A model generated the notes under the pieces. It saw only the letters and a program-made list of their open reading frames with translations, was not told where the DNA came from and ran no database searches. From the NCBI RefSeq assembly GCF_003072505.1, contig NZ_NTGB01000001.1, positions 1,909,955 to 1,973,954 on the forward strand: a stretch of 64,000 bases of DNA. The letters are read 5' to 3'. The translations under genes were made by a program, and so were the position numbers. This DNA comes from Polynucleobacter rarus (GTDB taxonomy: Bacteria > Pseudomonadota > Gammaproteobacteria > Burkholderiales > Burkholderiaceae). This document shows, in pieces, positions 35,491-44,261 of this stretch; position 1 is the first letter of the stretch; each line of letters opens with the position of its first letter.

Positions 35491-35505
35491 AAAGAGACCC
35501 TCTTT
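35491..35505. terminator. Short hairpin after the VWA gene
   Basis: AAAGAG-ACC-CTCTTT. Read leftward it is followed by TGTTTT, so it can serve as a weak rho-independent terminator for the VWA gene ending at 35542. A second AAAAGAGA/TCTCTTTT pair lies 7 bases further on. Confidence 0.4.
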
Positions 35506-35541
35506 CTTTTTATGGAATCACCGTCTAAGGTAAATCGCAAT

Positions 35542-36867
35542 TTACTCCTCTTGTGATTCACTATTCCTTCCTTGGGATGATTTCCTTCTTAAATATGCAT
35601 GTTTTTCATTCTCAAACATTCTGTTTTCAAAAGGCATTTCATCGCGTTCAGTCGGACGCATCTTCATCGACCTAGAAGAATAGGAAAGTTCTTTACTGGT
35701 AACTTCGTAATTACGTTGCTTCACTAATTTTTCAATGTAACTAATTGACTTTTCTAACCAGGGATTATCTTGCGCACGTACTTTTAAATCAGTGATCATC
35801 TCTTCAACGCGTTTCCAGTCTCTGCGTTCAACGTATCGGTTAATTTCTTTTTGAATATCGGCGATTTCAATTTCCTGAAAACGTTGAACAACCATCATAT
35901 TCGTAACAGCTTGTTGATATTCTGAGGGGGTGACCACTTCTAGTTTTGGCAGTTGTACCATGAAAGAGTGTTCAATATCATTTTCATCCATCGCTTTAAT
36001 GTTGAATACGATATGCTGTCCTTCATCTTGCATCATCACAACTTCACGCATAGGCACTGAGAGGCCTAACCAAACCTCGGTCCCGATAGCAATGGATGGT
36101 AAACAATACTGATTTTGTTCATTTTTCACATAATCATTGTGTACTTTTACTCGCAAAAGTTGACTAGAAATACCAACCCTAATGTTTTTCCAAATGATGT
36201 GACTCAAATAAGAAAGCTCAGCATCAAAAGACTCTTGTAAGTCCTCCACACGCTGCCCATACCATGCATTTCCTTGCCCAGCATTGGCCATCGCCGTCAT
36301 CAATGTTTCATTAAAGCCTTCGCCAATACCAACTGTTGTAGTGGTCACACCTGCTATTGCTAAATCCTTTACTTGAGAAGCAATTTGATCCACATCTGTC
36401 AAACCTGCATTCGCCTGCCCATCTGACAATAAGATTACTCGACAGACAGATTCCTTACCTGCCAAAGGAGCTAATGTCTCAGCGCCCTTTAACCACCCTC
36501 CATGTAAATTGGTACAACCATTTGAAACCACATTATTCAGTCGCATCGGCAATAATGACTTTGCAATGCCGACATTCATTAACTCTAATAATGTCGTAAC
36601 ATAATCATCGTAAATGACTACGGAAATCTTATCTGAATCATGTAATCGGTTGAGTAAGTCAAGTGCGCATTTTTTTGCCTCTTCTAATCGTCGACCAGAC
36701 ATTGAACCGGAGCGATCGATGACTAAAGAGATGGCTAATGGAGTTCTTTTTTCTAGCCCGGTTTCATTTGCACGAATACGTAGCAATATATCCAACGGGT
36801 CACGTGAATTGGTTATTACTTCTTTACGAGTGTTGACGATAACGTCAAGAATATTTTGGTTTGCCAT
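35542..36867 (-). CDS. VWA-domain protein with intact MIDAS
   Basis: A 442-residue cytoplasmic protein. The ATG at 36867 follows AAGGAATTTAAAAAA; a longer frame starting 102 bases earlier lacks support. The von Willebrand A domain (about residues 43-220) has the metal-binding D51-R-S-G-S55 and the later LSDGQAN. A beta-rich middle domain and a charged C-terminal tail with coiled-coil propensity (about residues 330-400) follow, as in YfbK/TerY-type proteins. It probably assembles protein complexes. The MerR-like gene is 242 bases upstream on the same strand. Function unknown. Confidence 0.85.
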   Translation of the reverse strand: MANQNILDVIVNTRKEVITNSRDPLDILLRIRANETGLEKRTPLAISLVIDRSGSMSGRRLEEAKKCALDLLNRLHDSDKISVVIYDDYVTTLLELMNVGIAKSLLPMRLNNVVSNGCTNLHGGWLKGAETLAPLAGKESVCRVILLSDGQANAGLTDVDQIASQVKDLAIAGVTTTTVGIGEGFNETLMTAMANAGQGNAWYGQRVEDLQESFDAELSYLSHIIWKNIRVGISSQLLRVKVHNDYVKNEQNQYCLPSIAIGTEVWLGLSVPMREVVMMQDEGQHIVFNIKAMDENDIEHSFMVQLPKLEVVTPSEYQQAVTNMMVVQRFQEIEIADIQKEINRYVERRDWKRVEEMITDLKVRAQDNPWLEKSISYIEKLVKQRNYEVTSKELSYSSRSMKMRPTERDEMPFENRMFENEKHAYLRRKSSQGRNSESQEE

Positions 36868-37109
36868 TTTTTTAAATTCCTTACTGAGTTTTAAACAGCT
36901 TGATGAATGAAATGAAATATCAACTACTTTTTTTAGGTAAAACAATCCCACTTGACCATTTCTAGTCAATTTTTTTATTTCACAATTATTGGTATTACTG
37001 GTACTTGTTAATCTGTAAAACGTTTATTTACTTCAAGTTACACAAGGGTTATGGGGATAACGCCTTTACCTACAGCTCATTTTCGCTAGTGTTCTTCATC
37101 TGAGATTGT

Positions 37110-37976
37110 TCATTTTTCATCTCCTGCACTGCGTTGAGTATTCTTTTGCAAAGAATTCTGTTCTATTAATTTGATTCTCTCATCTAAGAGGCTTAATTCT
37201 TGAGCCTGCCTCTTTTCCTTTTTTGCCAATTCATTTAACAACTTGATTGAGCCTTCTTGCGAAATCGCTAAGCTTTTATTGATAAAGTTCGAGAATTCCT
37301 CAATAGCACTCTGTAATTGTCTGATTGCAAACTGAACATCCATTTGTTGATGCTTCATTTGATCTTTGATTTGCATCAACTTATGATTTATTTCTTGAAT
37401 CGAGCTTTCAATCGAAGTTAAATGACTAGAACTGATGTCATCTTTTACTTTGTGGCCTTGATTTTCCATTTTCGAAATAATTGCTTTATTTTTTGGCAGG
37501 AAGAATGGATCCTCATTCTCATCATCTTCTAAAAAATCTTTTAAAGAGCGCTTAGGACGAATGACGCTTTTTTCGATAGAGTGTGCTGCTGACCGAGATT
37601 TTGTGGAAGGGTTTTGATATCCAGCAACCAACAATTCAGCCAAACTCGGTTTATGCTTATTCATTAACATATGCTCTAGTTGATCATTACTCAAAGCTTG
37701 AATATAAGGAGCTACTTTAGCCAGAGGATAACCTTGCTCAACCAAAAATCGACTACCTAAAAACTGTAACAGTTGAAGATAGCCATACTCAGCGTCTCGA
37801 CCAATCCTAGTGGGACGTGTCACTAATCCCTCAGTAACGTAGTACCTAACTAGTCTTTCGTTAATTTTGTCGTGGTCACCGGGCAAAAATAGGCCGTTTG
37901 CTGCAATCATGGCAGTACGAGCCAATTCTTCCGAATTACCTATAAACCCTTGATTTGATTTGATAAAATAGCCCAT
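37110..37976 (-). CDS. MerR-like DNA-binding protein with C-terminal coiled coil
   Basis: A protein of about 288 residues. The N-terminal part has the MerR wing and recognition region (INERLVRYYVTEGLV..., GRDAEYGYLQLLQFLGSR, residues 38-78), followed by a helical segment, a linker rich in charged residues and a long coiled coil (about 190-280). There is no metal-binding cysteine set, so the effector is not a metal of the MerR kind. The ATG at 37976 is favoured because a MerR-type promoter at 38033-38064 would place the longer ATG (38015) almost at the transcript 5' end; neither has a ribosome binding site. It probably autoregulates and may control the VWA gene. Confidence 0.75.
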   Translation of the reverse strand: MGYFIKSNQGFIGNSEELARTAMIAANGLFLPGDHDKINERLVRYYVTEGLVTRPTRIGRDAEYGYLQLLQFLGSRFLVEQGYPLAKVAPYIQALSNDQLEHMLMNKHKPSLAELLVAGYQNPSTKSRSAAHSIEKSVIRPKRSLKDFLEDDENEDPFFLPKNKAIISKMENQGHKVKDDISSSHLTSIESSIQEINHKLMQIKDQMKHQQMDVQFAIRQLQSAIEEFSNFINKSLAISQEGSIKLLNELAKKEKRQAQELSLLDERIKLIEQNSLQKNTQRSAGDEK

Positions 37977-38032
37977 AATTTTTTTAAAATGATTTTTTTG
38001 ATTAAAGAAATGCAATAAATACAGCGATTAGT

Positions 38033-38064
38033 GTTATATTGACAGTTAATATTGTCAGTGTCAA
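38033..38064 (-). promoter_or_regulatory. MerR-style promoter and dyad upstream of the MerR-like gene
   Basis: On the minus strand TTGACA (38064-38059) and TATAAC (38038-38033) are separated by 20 bases, longer than the normal 17. A dyad TGACA-N8-TGTCA (38040-38057) lies within that spacer. Over-long spacers with an internal operator are the hallmark of MerR-family-controlled promoters. Confidence 0.6.
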
Positions 38065-38127
38065 GGTTTTTATAGAATATTTTTAAATTATTTTTGTTTT
38101 GGCAAATTAGTCCTAACTGGAGAAGAA

Positions 38128-38487
38128 ATGAACCACTCAGTCAATCATCAAGAATTGGAATTGAATCATTTCCTGGAAGCTCAGGATGAGGTATGGTCAG
38201 AAGTTCTACTTGAATTAAAGAATGGCAGAAAAGAAACACATTGGATGTGGTTTATCTTTCCGCAACTACTGGGGCTCGGAAAGAGTCCAATGTCTATTAA
38301 ATATGCAATTAAAAATAATGAGCATGCCAAAGCGTATTGGAATCAACCCATTTTAGGTGCGCGTCTGCGGGAATGCTTTGATTTAGTAGAACAAAGTGGC
38401 AAGAAGCCAATTGAGATTTTTGGAGATATTGACACCAAGAAATATAACAGTTGTAAAAAACTATTCAAGCAATTTACTAACAACTAA
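38128..38487 (+). CDS. DUF1810 protein, short at the C-terminus
   Basis: A 119-residue protein with the DUF1810 pattern: FLEAQDEVWSEVLLELKNGR, HWMWFIFPQLLGLGKSPMS, LGARLRECFDLV and IFGDID..K..SCKKLF. Family members usually run 20-30 residues further, past a second conserved helix; here translation stops at KQFTNN directly before a terminator. The loss may be tolerated or may mark decay. ACTGGAGAAGAA precedes the ATG. The family function is unknown. It diverges from the MerR-like gene and may be under the same dyad. Confidence 0.82.
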   Translation: MNHSVNHQELELNHFLEAQDEVWSEVLLELKNGRKETHWMWFIFPQLLGLGKSPMSIKYAIKNNEHAKAYWNQPILGARLRECFDLVEQSGKKPIEIFGDIDTKKYNSCKKLFKQFTNN

Positions 38488-38500
38488 AACTTTCCATAAA

Positions 38501-38528
38501 AAAAGGCCTATTGAAAAATAGGCCTTTT
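38501..38528. terminator. Strong bidirectional terminator
   Basis: AAAAGGCCTATT-GAAA-AATAGGCCTTTT is a perfect 12-bp stem with a GAAA tetraloop, with T or A runs on each side. It ends both the DUF1810 gene (+) and the cyanate operon (-). Confidence 0.88.
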
Positions 38529-38546
38529 AAAATTTACTAATTTAGA

Positions 38547-38990
38547 TTAATAAGTTTTGTAGGATAAATATTTACCAGATAACACCACTTGTACGCGATC
38601 ACCTTTTGGATCGGGTTCACGTTGAATATCCATTGAAAAATCAATCGCGCTCATAATGCCATCACCAAACTCTTCATGGATGAGCTCTTTAATCGTTGTA
38701 CCGTAAACACTCACAATTTCATACCAGCGGTAAATGAGCGGATCAGTTGGTACGGCAGTTGGTAAAGAGCCCTTATACGGCACGATTTGTAACCAAGCCA
38801 TTTCTTCATCTGTCAGTTCAAATAACTTCCCTGCTTCTTCAGCTTGCGCTTTAGTAAAAGTCATTTGACCAAGGCAAGCCGCAGTGACCCACTCCTTAGA
38901 CTCACCGATTGAAGTAGCGATCTCACTCCACTTCATACCCTTACGAACTTTCGCTTCAATAATTTTTTGTGTAACGACTGCGCGGTCCAT
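38547..38990 (-). CDS. cynS: Cyanase (cyanate hydratase)
   Basis: A 147-residue cyanase, slightly shorter than the 156-residue E. coli enzyme. It converts cyanate and bicarbonate to ammonia and carbon dioxide in the cytoplasm as a decamer. The N-terminal helical domain is followed by the catalytic domain with Arg88, Glu91 (YRWYEIV) and Ser114 (GIMSAIDF), corresponding to Arg96, Glu99 and Ser122 of E. coli. TTTTAGGAGAAAAAC precedes the ATG. It is the last gene of the leftward cyn operon. No carbonic anhydrase gene adjoins it, so bicarbonate must come from elsewhere. Confidence 0.97.
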   Translation of the reverse strand: MDRAVVTQKIIEAKVRKGMKWSEIATSIGESKEWVTAACLGQMTFTKAQAEEAGKLFELTDEEMAWLQIVPYKGSLPTAVPTDPLIYRWYEIVSVYGTTIKELIHEEFGDGIMSAIDFSMDIQREPDPKGDRVQVVLSGKYLSYKTY

Positions 38991-39016
38991 GTTTTTCTCC
39001 TAAAAAATAAAAATGA

Positions 39017-39880
39017 TTAAGCTGTTACGGTATCAACCCCTGGACGAACCAGTACGGGTTGATAACCATCTAATTCGCCAGTTGCACCTTTGGCCTGTAA
39101 ATCTTTTGAACGGTTTATTAAAAAATCAACTAAATGATTTCTCATGGGGTAATACATGGGGTCGAGATGTAAATTAGCCCTTTTACGATTTTTTGGTAAG
39201 GTATTAATCACAATTTCAGCAATGCGTGCATTGGGACCATTACTCATCAACATAATTTTGTCTGATAACAAAATTGCCTCATCAACATCATGCGTGATCA
39301 TAAATACTGTTTGAGCTGTCTCACTACAAATTTTGAGCAATTCATCTTGAATCACACCTCGTGTTAGTGCATCTAAGGCACCAAAAGGCTCATCCAATAA
39401 CAACATTTTTGGCTCAATCGCAAATGCTCGGGCAATACCGACCCTTTGTTTCATACCACCAGATAATTCAGACGGTTTTTTATTTTCAGCATTTACCAGA
39501 CCAACCATTTCTAAGTATTTTTTTGAATGCTTAGCAATTTTTTCTTTATTCCAATCAGGGTATTTAGATTTCACAGCAAAACAAACATTTTGTAATACTG
39601 TCATCCAAGGCATTAAGGCATGACCTTGGAAGACAACGCCGCGTTCTAAGCTAGGACCTTTGATTTCACGGCCAAGCATATAAGAGTAACCACTGGTGGC
39701 GTCCTCTAAGCCTGCGAGTACATTCAAAATCGTTGTTTTACCACAGCCTGAGTGGCCAATAATACAAACAAACTCACCACGTTCGATCTCAAAATTAATC
39801 CCCTCAAAAACTGGTGGTCCTTCTAATTTATAAGACTTACTGAGGTTCTCAACTGTTAAAAATGATTTTTCAGTCTGCAT
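39017..39880 (-). CDS. cynD: Cyanate/nitrate-type ABC transporter ATPase
   Basis: A 287-residue ABC ATPase. Walker A is GHSGCGKT (42-49), the signature LSGGMKQR (139-146), Walker B LLLDEP (160-165) and the D-loop GALD follows. The sequence class is that of NrtD/CynD/SsuB transporters for nitrate, cyanate and sulfonates. The ATG at 39880 overlaps the permease gene end by 11 bases and has AAGGCGG upstream; a longer frame is inside the permease. The operon with cynS makes cyanate the likely cargo. Confidence 0.92.
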   Translation of the reverse strand: MQTEKSFLTVENLSKSYKLEGPPVFEGINFEIERGEFVCIIGHSGCGKTTILNVLAGLEDATSGYSYMLGREIKGPSLERGVVFQGHALMPWMTVLQNVCFAVKSKYPDWNKEKIAKHSKKYLEMVGLVNAENKKPSELSGGMKQRVGIARAFAIEPKMLLLDEPFGALDALTRGVIQDELLKICSETAQTVFMITHDVDEAILLSDKIMLMSNGPNARIAEIVINTLPKNRKRANLHLDPMYYPMRNHLVDFLINRSKDLQAKGATGELDGYQPVLVRPGVDTVTA

Positions 39881-40742
39881 AAGACACCGCCTTTTGTAAT
39901 TCTGCGAAGATAACATCAAGAATCATTCCTACGAATCCAATCATGAGAATCGCAAAAATAACACTTGAAAGAGCTAGGTTATTCCATTCATTCCATAAAA
40001 AATAACCAATACCAGTTCCACCAACTAACATTTCTGCAGCAACAATAACAAGCCAGGCAATCCCCATAGAAATCCGCATACCCGTCAAGATTGTTGGAGC
40101 AGCGGCTGGCAGTATCACTAGAAATGCTTTGCGCAGTGGTGATACTTCTAAAGTCTTCGTTACATTAATGAGTTCCTTACGGACATTCGCTACCCCAAAC
40201 GCTGTGTTGAGCAACATCGGCCAAATCGAACAAATAAAAATAACAAAAATCCCTGAGATTGAAGAATCCTTGATTGTGTATAAAGCAATCGGCATCCAGG
40301 CTAGAGGTGAAATAGGTTTGAAGATTTGAATAAATGGATTAAAGGCCTGATAAATTAACGGCGACATGCCAATGACAAATCCAAAGGGTAGTGCAATTAA
40401 TACAGCAAGGAAAAAACCTAAACCAACTCTACCTAAAGAATACGCTAACTGAATACCTACACCCTTATCATTGGGGCCGTTATCGTAAAAAGGATGCGAA
40501 AGTTGTTTCGCAAATGTTTGACCCATTTGAGTCAGAGTTGGGAACCCTGATTTTGGTACTGAGTCCATACTATTTGCCCCACTACTATTTCCCATTAAAG
40601 CCTCGTATTCACTTGTCGATGCAGAGACAGTTGGAGCCGACACTTTTTTTGGCGTTGTAGCTAGATGCCAAACAAAGAGCATGAATAATAAAATCAATAC
40701 AGAAAGTATCGTTCCCTTTATTTTTATAGAAAGCTTTTTCAT
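39870..40742 (-). CDS. cynB: Cyanate/nitrate-type ABC transporter permease
   Basis: A 290-residue inner-membrane permease with an N-terminal membrane helix (about residues 8-28), a periplasmic segment rich in Ser, and five or six further helices in the BPD_transp_1 domain from residue about 95. The EAA-type coupling segment (NVTKTLEVSPLRKAFLVILPAAAP) contacts the ATPase. AGGATTT precedes the ATG. It lies 15 bases after the substrate-binding protein gene and overlaps the ATPase gene. Confidence 0.92.
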   Translation of the reverse strand: MKKLSIKIKGTILSVLILLFMLFVWHLATTPKKVSAPTVSASTSEYEALMGNSSGANSMDSVPKSGFPTLTQMGQTFAKQLSHPFYDNGPNDKGVGIQLAYSLGRVGLGFFLAVLIALPFGFVIGMSPLIYQAFNPFIQIFKPISPLAWMPIALYTIKDSSISGIFVIFICSIWPMLLNTAFGVANVRKELINVTKTLEVSPLRKAFLVILPAAAPTILTGMRISMGIAWLVIVAAEMLVGGTGIGYFLWNEWNNLALSSVIFAILMIGFVGMILDVIFAELQKAVSYAD

Positions 40743-40757
40743 TTTTAAATCCTAACC

Positions 40758-42131
40758 TTAAGCTTTAATGTGTGGAAAAGAATTCAAATAGGCGGCAGGC
40801 TGGCTAGGGTCAAATTCCTTACCCATAATCTTCACCTTTTTATAACCTGTTTTTGCCTCTACAGGAATTGCAAGACCCATGTCATTCATGTACTTCTTCG
40901 CATCCGTCATCAAAAATACTTTTTCAGAGATATCTTTGTAATTGACATCACCTTTAACATATCCCCAGCGCTGCATTTGGGTTAACATCCAGGTCGCCAT
41001 GGAGTACCAAGGAATTGGGTTAAAGTCGATTCGATCAGGAACGTTTTGAACATTACCAAGTCCATCAGCAAACTTACCAGTCAATACTTGCATCACAACG
41101 GTTTCCGGCTGATTGAGATAATTTGCAGGTGAAATTACTTTAGCAATCAACGGACGATTAGCTGGGTCGCGCGCCATGGTTGAAGCATTCAGTACCGCAC
41201 GATAAAGAGCTGCAAAGGTATTTGGATTTTTCTTAATAAACTCTTCCGAGGTACCAAAGGCACAGCACGGATGACCGTCCCAAATTTCTTTAGTCAAAAT
41301 ATGAATAAAGCCAATTTCATCATAAACTGCTCTTTGATTAAATGGATCAGGTCCTAAAAAGCCATCAATATTTCCCGCTCTTAAGTTGGCAACCATCTCT
41401 GGTGGTGGAGTTACGCGAATTTGAATATCACGATCTGGATCAAGACCCGCTTGTGCAACGTAATAGCGCAACAAGAAGTTATGCATCGAATATTCAAAAG
41501 GCACCGCAAATTTCAAACCCTTCCACATTTTTGGGTCACGCTTATCTTTATGCTTATTCGCTAAAGTAATAGCCTGGCCATTCACATTTTGGATGGTTGC
41601 AACGCGCATTGGATTAGGGTCAGAGCCTACACCCATGGACATGGAAAGTGGCATTGGTGACAAAAAATGGGAAGCATCATGCTCCTTGTTAATCATCTTG
41701 TCACGGATTAAAGCCCATCCAGCGGTTTTATTTAGAGTGACATTCAAACCCTGTTTTTTATAAAAACCTAAGGGATCAGCCATGATTAAAGGCGTTGCAC
41801 AAGTAATAGCAATGAAGCCAATTTTTAAATCCGTTTTTTCGAGAGGCGATTTTTCTTGCGCCATCGCTTGTAAACTTTCAATCGGTAAAAAGCCAGATAA
41901 GGCACTCATGGCACCACCTGTACCAACCGCTTTTAAGAATGCCCGACGACGACTTTCTTGCGGGAATAAGGCTTTTACTAAGCTTGCTTCAACAAAGTCT
42001 GCACTCATTTTTTCTTCATCAATAGCTGTAGAAAGCTCACGATTGTGCTCAGCATCGGATGCATGTCTTCCGCAACTACAGTGGTTGCTAAACAATGGGC
42101 GCTCTGAGTCGTATGGTCGATAAGTATTCAT
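40758..42131 (-). CDS. cynA: Cyanate/nitrate-type ABC substrate-binding protein
   Basis: A 457-residue NrtA/CynA-type solute-binding protein. The ATG at 42131 has TTAGGAGTTTTG upstream and is preferred to one 30 bases earlier. The first 60 residues contain CSCGRH and are unusual; a twin-arginine-like RRRAFLKAVG (61-70) with a hydrophobic stretch follows, so export is through Tat. The mature part has the two-lobed binding fold (LKIGFIAITCATPLIMAD..., GYMHNFLL-like lobe 2). Cyanate is inferred from cynS; nitrate or bicarbonate cannot be excluded. Confidence 0.9.
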   Translation of the reverse strand: MNTYRPYDSERPLFSNHCSCGRHASDAEHNRELSTAIDEEKMSADFVEASLVKALFPQESRRRAFLKAVGTGGAMSALSGFLPIESLQAMAQEKSPLEKTDLKIGFIAITCATPLIMADPLGFYKKQGLNVTLNKTAGWALIRDKMINKEHDASHFLSPMPLSMSMGVGSDPNPMRVATIQNVNGQAITLANKHKDKRDPKMWKGLKFAVPFEYSMHNFLLRYYVAQAGLDPDRDIQIRVTPPPEMVANLRAGNIDGFLGPDPFNQRAVYDEIGFIHILTKEIWDGHPCCAFGTSEEFIKKNPNTFAALYRAVLNASTMARDPANRPLIAKVISPANYLNQPETVVMQVLTGKFADGLGNVQNVPDRIDFNPIPWYSMATWMLTQMQRWGYVKGDVNYKDISEKVFLMTDAKKYMNDMGLAIPVEAKTGYKKVKIMGKEFDPSQPAAYLNSFPHIKA

Positions 42132-42481
42132 CAAAACTCCTAAAAGATAGTAAAAATACATTTGTAAAAAGCATCAATATGGTGATTATTCGCTATGAAA
42201 AGGCAGTTAAGACGGGATTTTTGCACCAATAACCCACATTGCAATCTGTTTGCACCAAAAAAATCTATCTCGCACCAATTTGGAAAACCGAGGGCAACGA
42301 ACTGGCTTAAACTCCAAATCACGAATTATTGTTTTTTTAATGATTATTGAATTAAATCAATGACTTTCTGATTGAAAGCTTATCTTTACCATACAAATTA
42401 TTTCAAAAGCTGATCAACATATTTTTGCCATTAATTAAAATCACCTAAAATTTAGACATAAGAAAAAATAAGGAGACTGAA
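42132..42481. other. 350-base divergent promoter region, cynA / GMC oxidoreductase
   Basis: No gene fits here. The cynA side carries three GCACCAA repeats (42223-42278). A longer AT-rich part (42300-42470) should hold the promoter of the GMC gene, whose TTG start has AAGGAGA upstream. No regulator gene is present between the two units. Confidence 0.6.
42223..42278. promoter_or_regulatory. Three GCACCAA direct repeats upstream of cynA
   Basis: GCACCAA occurs at 42223-42229, 42252-42258 and 42272-42278, in the context TTTGCACCAAT, TTTGCACCAAA and CTCGCACCAAT, 92-147 bases before the cynA start. The half-site resembles the TGCACC half of NtrC boxes, and control by nitrogen supply would suit a cyanate operon, but the palindromic partner is missing, so another activator is equally possible. 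Confidence 0.5.
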
Positions 42482-44167
42482 TTGAATACCAAGTACGACT
42501 ATGTGATTGTTGGCGCTGGGGTAGCAGGATGTGTGTTGGCAGCGAGACTTACTGAAAACCCAAATACTAGAGTACTTTTAATTGAGGCTGGGAAGGATAC
42601 TCCCCCGGGTGCAGAACCAGAAGATATTTTGGATAACTACCCTACTTCTTATTACAACAAGTCTTACATTTGGCCAAACTTCAAAGTTTCTTGGCGTAAA
42701 TCCGAAAATGGCCTCACTAATTTTCCGCAGGGCAAAATTATGGGGGGTGGTGGCTCCTTAATGGGCATGGTCTCTTTGCGAGGCACCCCAGCAGATTACT
42801 CAGAGTGGGTCGATCAGGGAGCTAAAAATTGGGGCTGGGAAGATGTCCTGCCTTTTTTTAATAAGTTAGAAACTGATATTGATTTTCAAAATGAAATGCA
42901 TGGCGCAAATGGGCCGATTCCAATTCGCCGCCTACCAAAAGATCAATGGCCACCTCTAACTAAAGCAATTGCAAACTACTCTTTAAAAAATAACTTCCCC
43001 CTAATCAGTGATCCGAACGCTGACTTCAGAGATGGTTATGGATCAACGCCCGTTTGTAATACCCCGCATCAACGCGCGTCTACAGCTCTGAGATATATCA
43101 CACCAACCGTTCGACAACGTGCCAATTTAACGATGCTGCATGAAACCCAAGTGGAGAAAGTCCTCTTTGAAGGTAAAAAAGCGATTGGCGTACTTGCCAA
43201 TGATGCGAGTGGACAAGTTAGCTATTTCGGTCAAGAAATTTTGGTATCAGGCGGGGGCATCTTCTCACCCGCACTATTAATGCGTTCAGGAATCGGCGAT
43301 GCGAGCACATTACAACAATTGCAAATTCCTGTTATAGCTCACCGACCTGGTGTTGGTCAAAATTTACAAAACCATCCCATCTTATTTATTGGGTTTCACC
43401 TAAAAAAAGATGCTCGCCAAAATCCCTCTTTACGAACTCACCCAAGTGCTAGCTTACGCTTTTCTTCGCAACTTCCAGACTGTCCTCCCGGCGACCTTTA
43501 TGTCAATGTTCAAAGTAAAACCTCTTGGAATGCCATGGGACTTCAAATCGGTAACTTGGCGCCCTGCGTTTTAAGACCTAAATCGACTGGGCACGTTACG
43601 ATTCGCAGTCCGTTCGTAAAAGATCATCCATTGACAGAGTTTAATTTCTTAAGCGATCCAACCGATGTAACACGGATGATGATGTCTTTCACCAAAGCTG
43701 TAGAAATTTTGGCAGATCAAGAAATCAAAAAGTTGATGGGTACACCGTTTCCGGTTCGGTTTTCTGACCGCTTAAGACAACTGAATGAATATACCCCTCA
43801 AAATTCTAAGAAGGCTAATCGTTTAGCTACCTTATTAAACCTCTTTCCGGGAATCAGTGATTTTGTTTTGAGTCGATTAACAGGCGACGCAATTGATTTA
43901 GACGCGCTCATCAAAAATCCACAGGATCTTGCGCAACATGTACAAAAAAATATAGCTGGTATGTTTCATCCCGTTGGTTCTTGTCGCATGGGTAATGAGG
44001 ACGATCTGATGGCAGTGGTCAACTCAGAAGGACAAGTTTACGGCGTGGAAAATCTTCGGGTGATTGATGCTTCAGTCATGCCTAATTTAATTGCAGGTAA
44101 TACGAATATTCCAACCATTATGGTGGCTGAGAAAATGGCAGACCATATTATCCGAGGCCAACCATAG
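42482..44167 (+). CDS. GMC-family FAD oxidoreductase (choline-dehydrogenase-like)
   Basis: A 561-residue flavoprotein starting at TTG with AAGGAGACTGAA upstream. The ADP-binding motif is GAGVAG (11-16); the second GMC block reads GKIMGGGGSLMGMVSLRG in place of the usual LGGSSxxN, and the C-terminal active site has HPVGSCRMG and GNTNIPTIMVAEK, with Asn in the position taken by His in some oxidases. It should oxidise an alcohol, with a quinone or oxygen as acceptor. No signal peptide is seen. It ends in a terminator opposite a convergent Bug gene. Confidence 0.9.
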   Translation: MNTKYDYVIVGAGVAGCVLAARLTENPNTRVLLIEAGKDTPPGAEPEDILDNYPTSYYNKSYIWPNFKVSWRKSENGLTNFPQGKIMGGGGSLMGMVSLRGTPADYSEWVDQGAKNWGWEDVLPFFNKLETDIDFQNEMHGANGPIPIRRLPKDQWPPLTKAIANYSLKNNFPLISDPNADFRDGYGSTPVCNTPHQRASTALRYITPTVRQRANLTMLHETQVEKVLFEGKKAIGVLANDASGQVSYFGQEILVSGGGIFSPALLMRSGIGDASTLQQLQIPVIAHRPGVGQNLQNHPILFIGFHLKKDARQNPSLRTHPSASLRFSSQLPDCPPGDLYVNVQSKTSWNAMGLQIGNLAPCVLRPKSTGHVTIRSPFVKDHPLTEFNFLSDPTDVTRMMMSFTKAVEILADQEIKKLMGTPFPVRFSDRLRQLNEYTPQNSKKANRLATLLNLFPGISDFVLSRLTGDAIDLDALIKNPQDLAQHVQKNIAGMFHPVGSCRMGNEDDLMAVVNSEGQVYGVENLRVIDASVMPNLIAGNTNIPTIMVAEKMADHIIRGQP

Positions 44168-44183
44168 TAAAACTGTCGATAAA

Positions 44184-44224
44184 AAAACATGGCGTATTCT
44201 TTTTTAAGATTACGCCATGTTTTT
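44184..44224. terminator. Bidirectional terminator between GMC and Bug genes
   Basis: AAAACATGGCGTA and TACGCCATGTTTT form a 13-bp perfect stem around a 15-base loop, with A and T runs outside. Confidence 0.82.
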
Positions 44225-44261
44225 ATTCATTCTAAATTAACCAACTAAATACTTTTGCGTA

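Larger units (their letters stand above)
35102..35541. other. 440-base AT-rich intergenic stretch
   Basis: No coding frame is credible here. It is markedly more AT-rich than its surroundings and contains three tandem AT units (35302-35350) and two short hairpins near 35467-35505 that could terminate the leftward VWA gene. It should also hold the promoter of the ADP-ribosylglycohydrolase gene, but no clear -35/-10 pair stands out amid the AT runs. Confidence 0.6.

Noticed and set aside
42240..42262. Possible sigma-54 promoter (TTGGTGC...TTGCA) upstream of cynA
   Set aside because: The distance between the GG and GC elements is two bases longer than the fixed sigma-54 spacing and TGGTGC is off consensus.
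42140..42322. 60-codon minus-strand frame upstream of cynA
   Set aside because: It overlaps the GCACCAA repeats, has no ribosome binding site and no recognisable domain.
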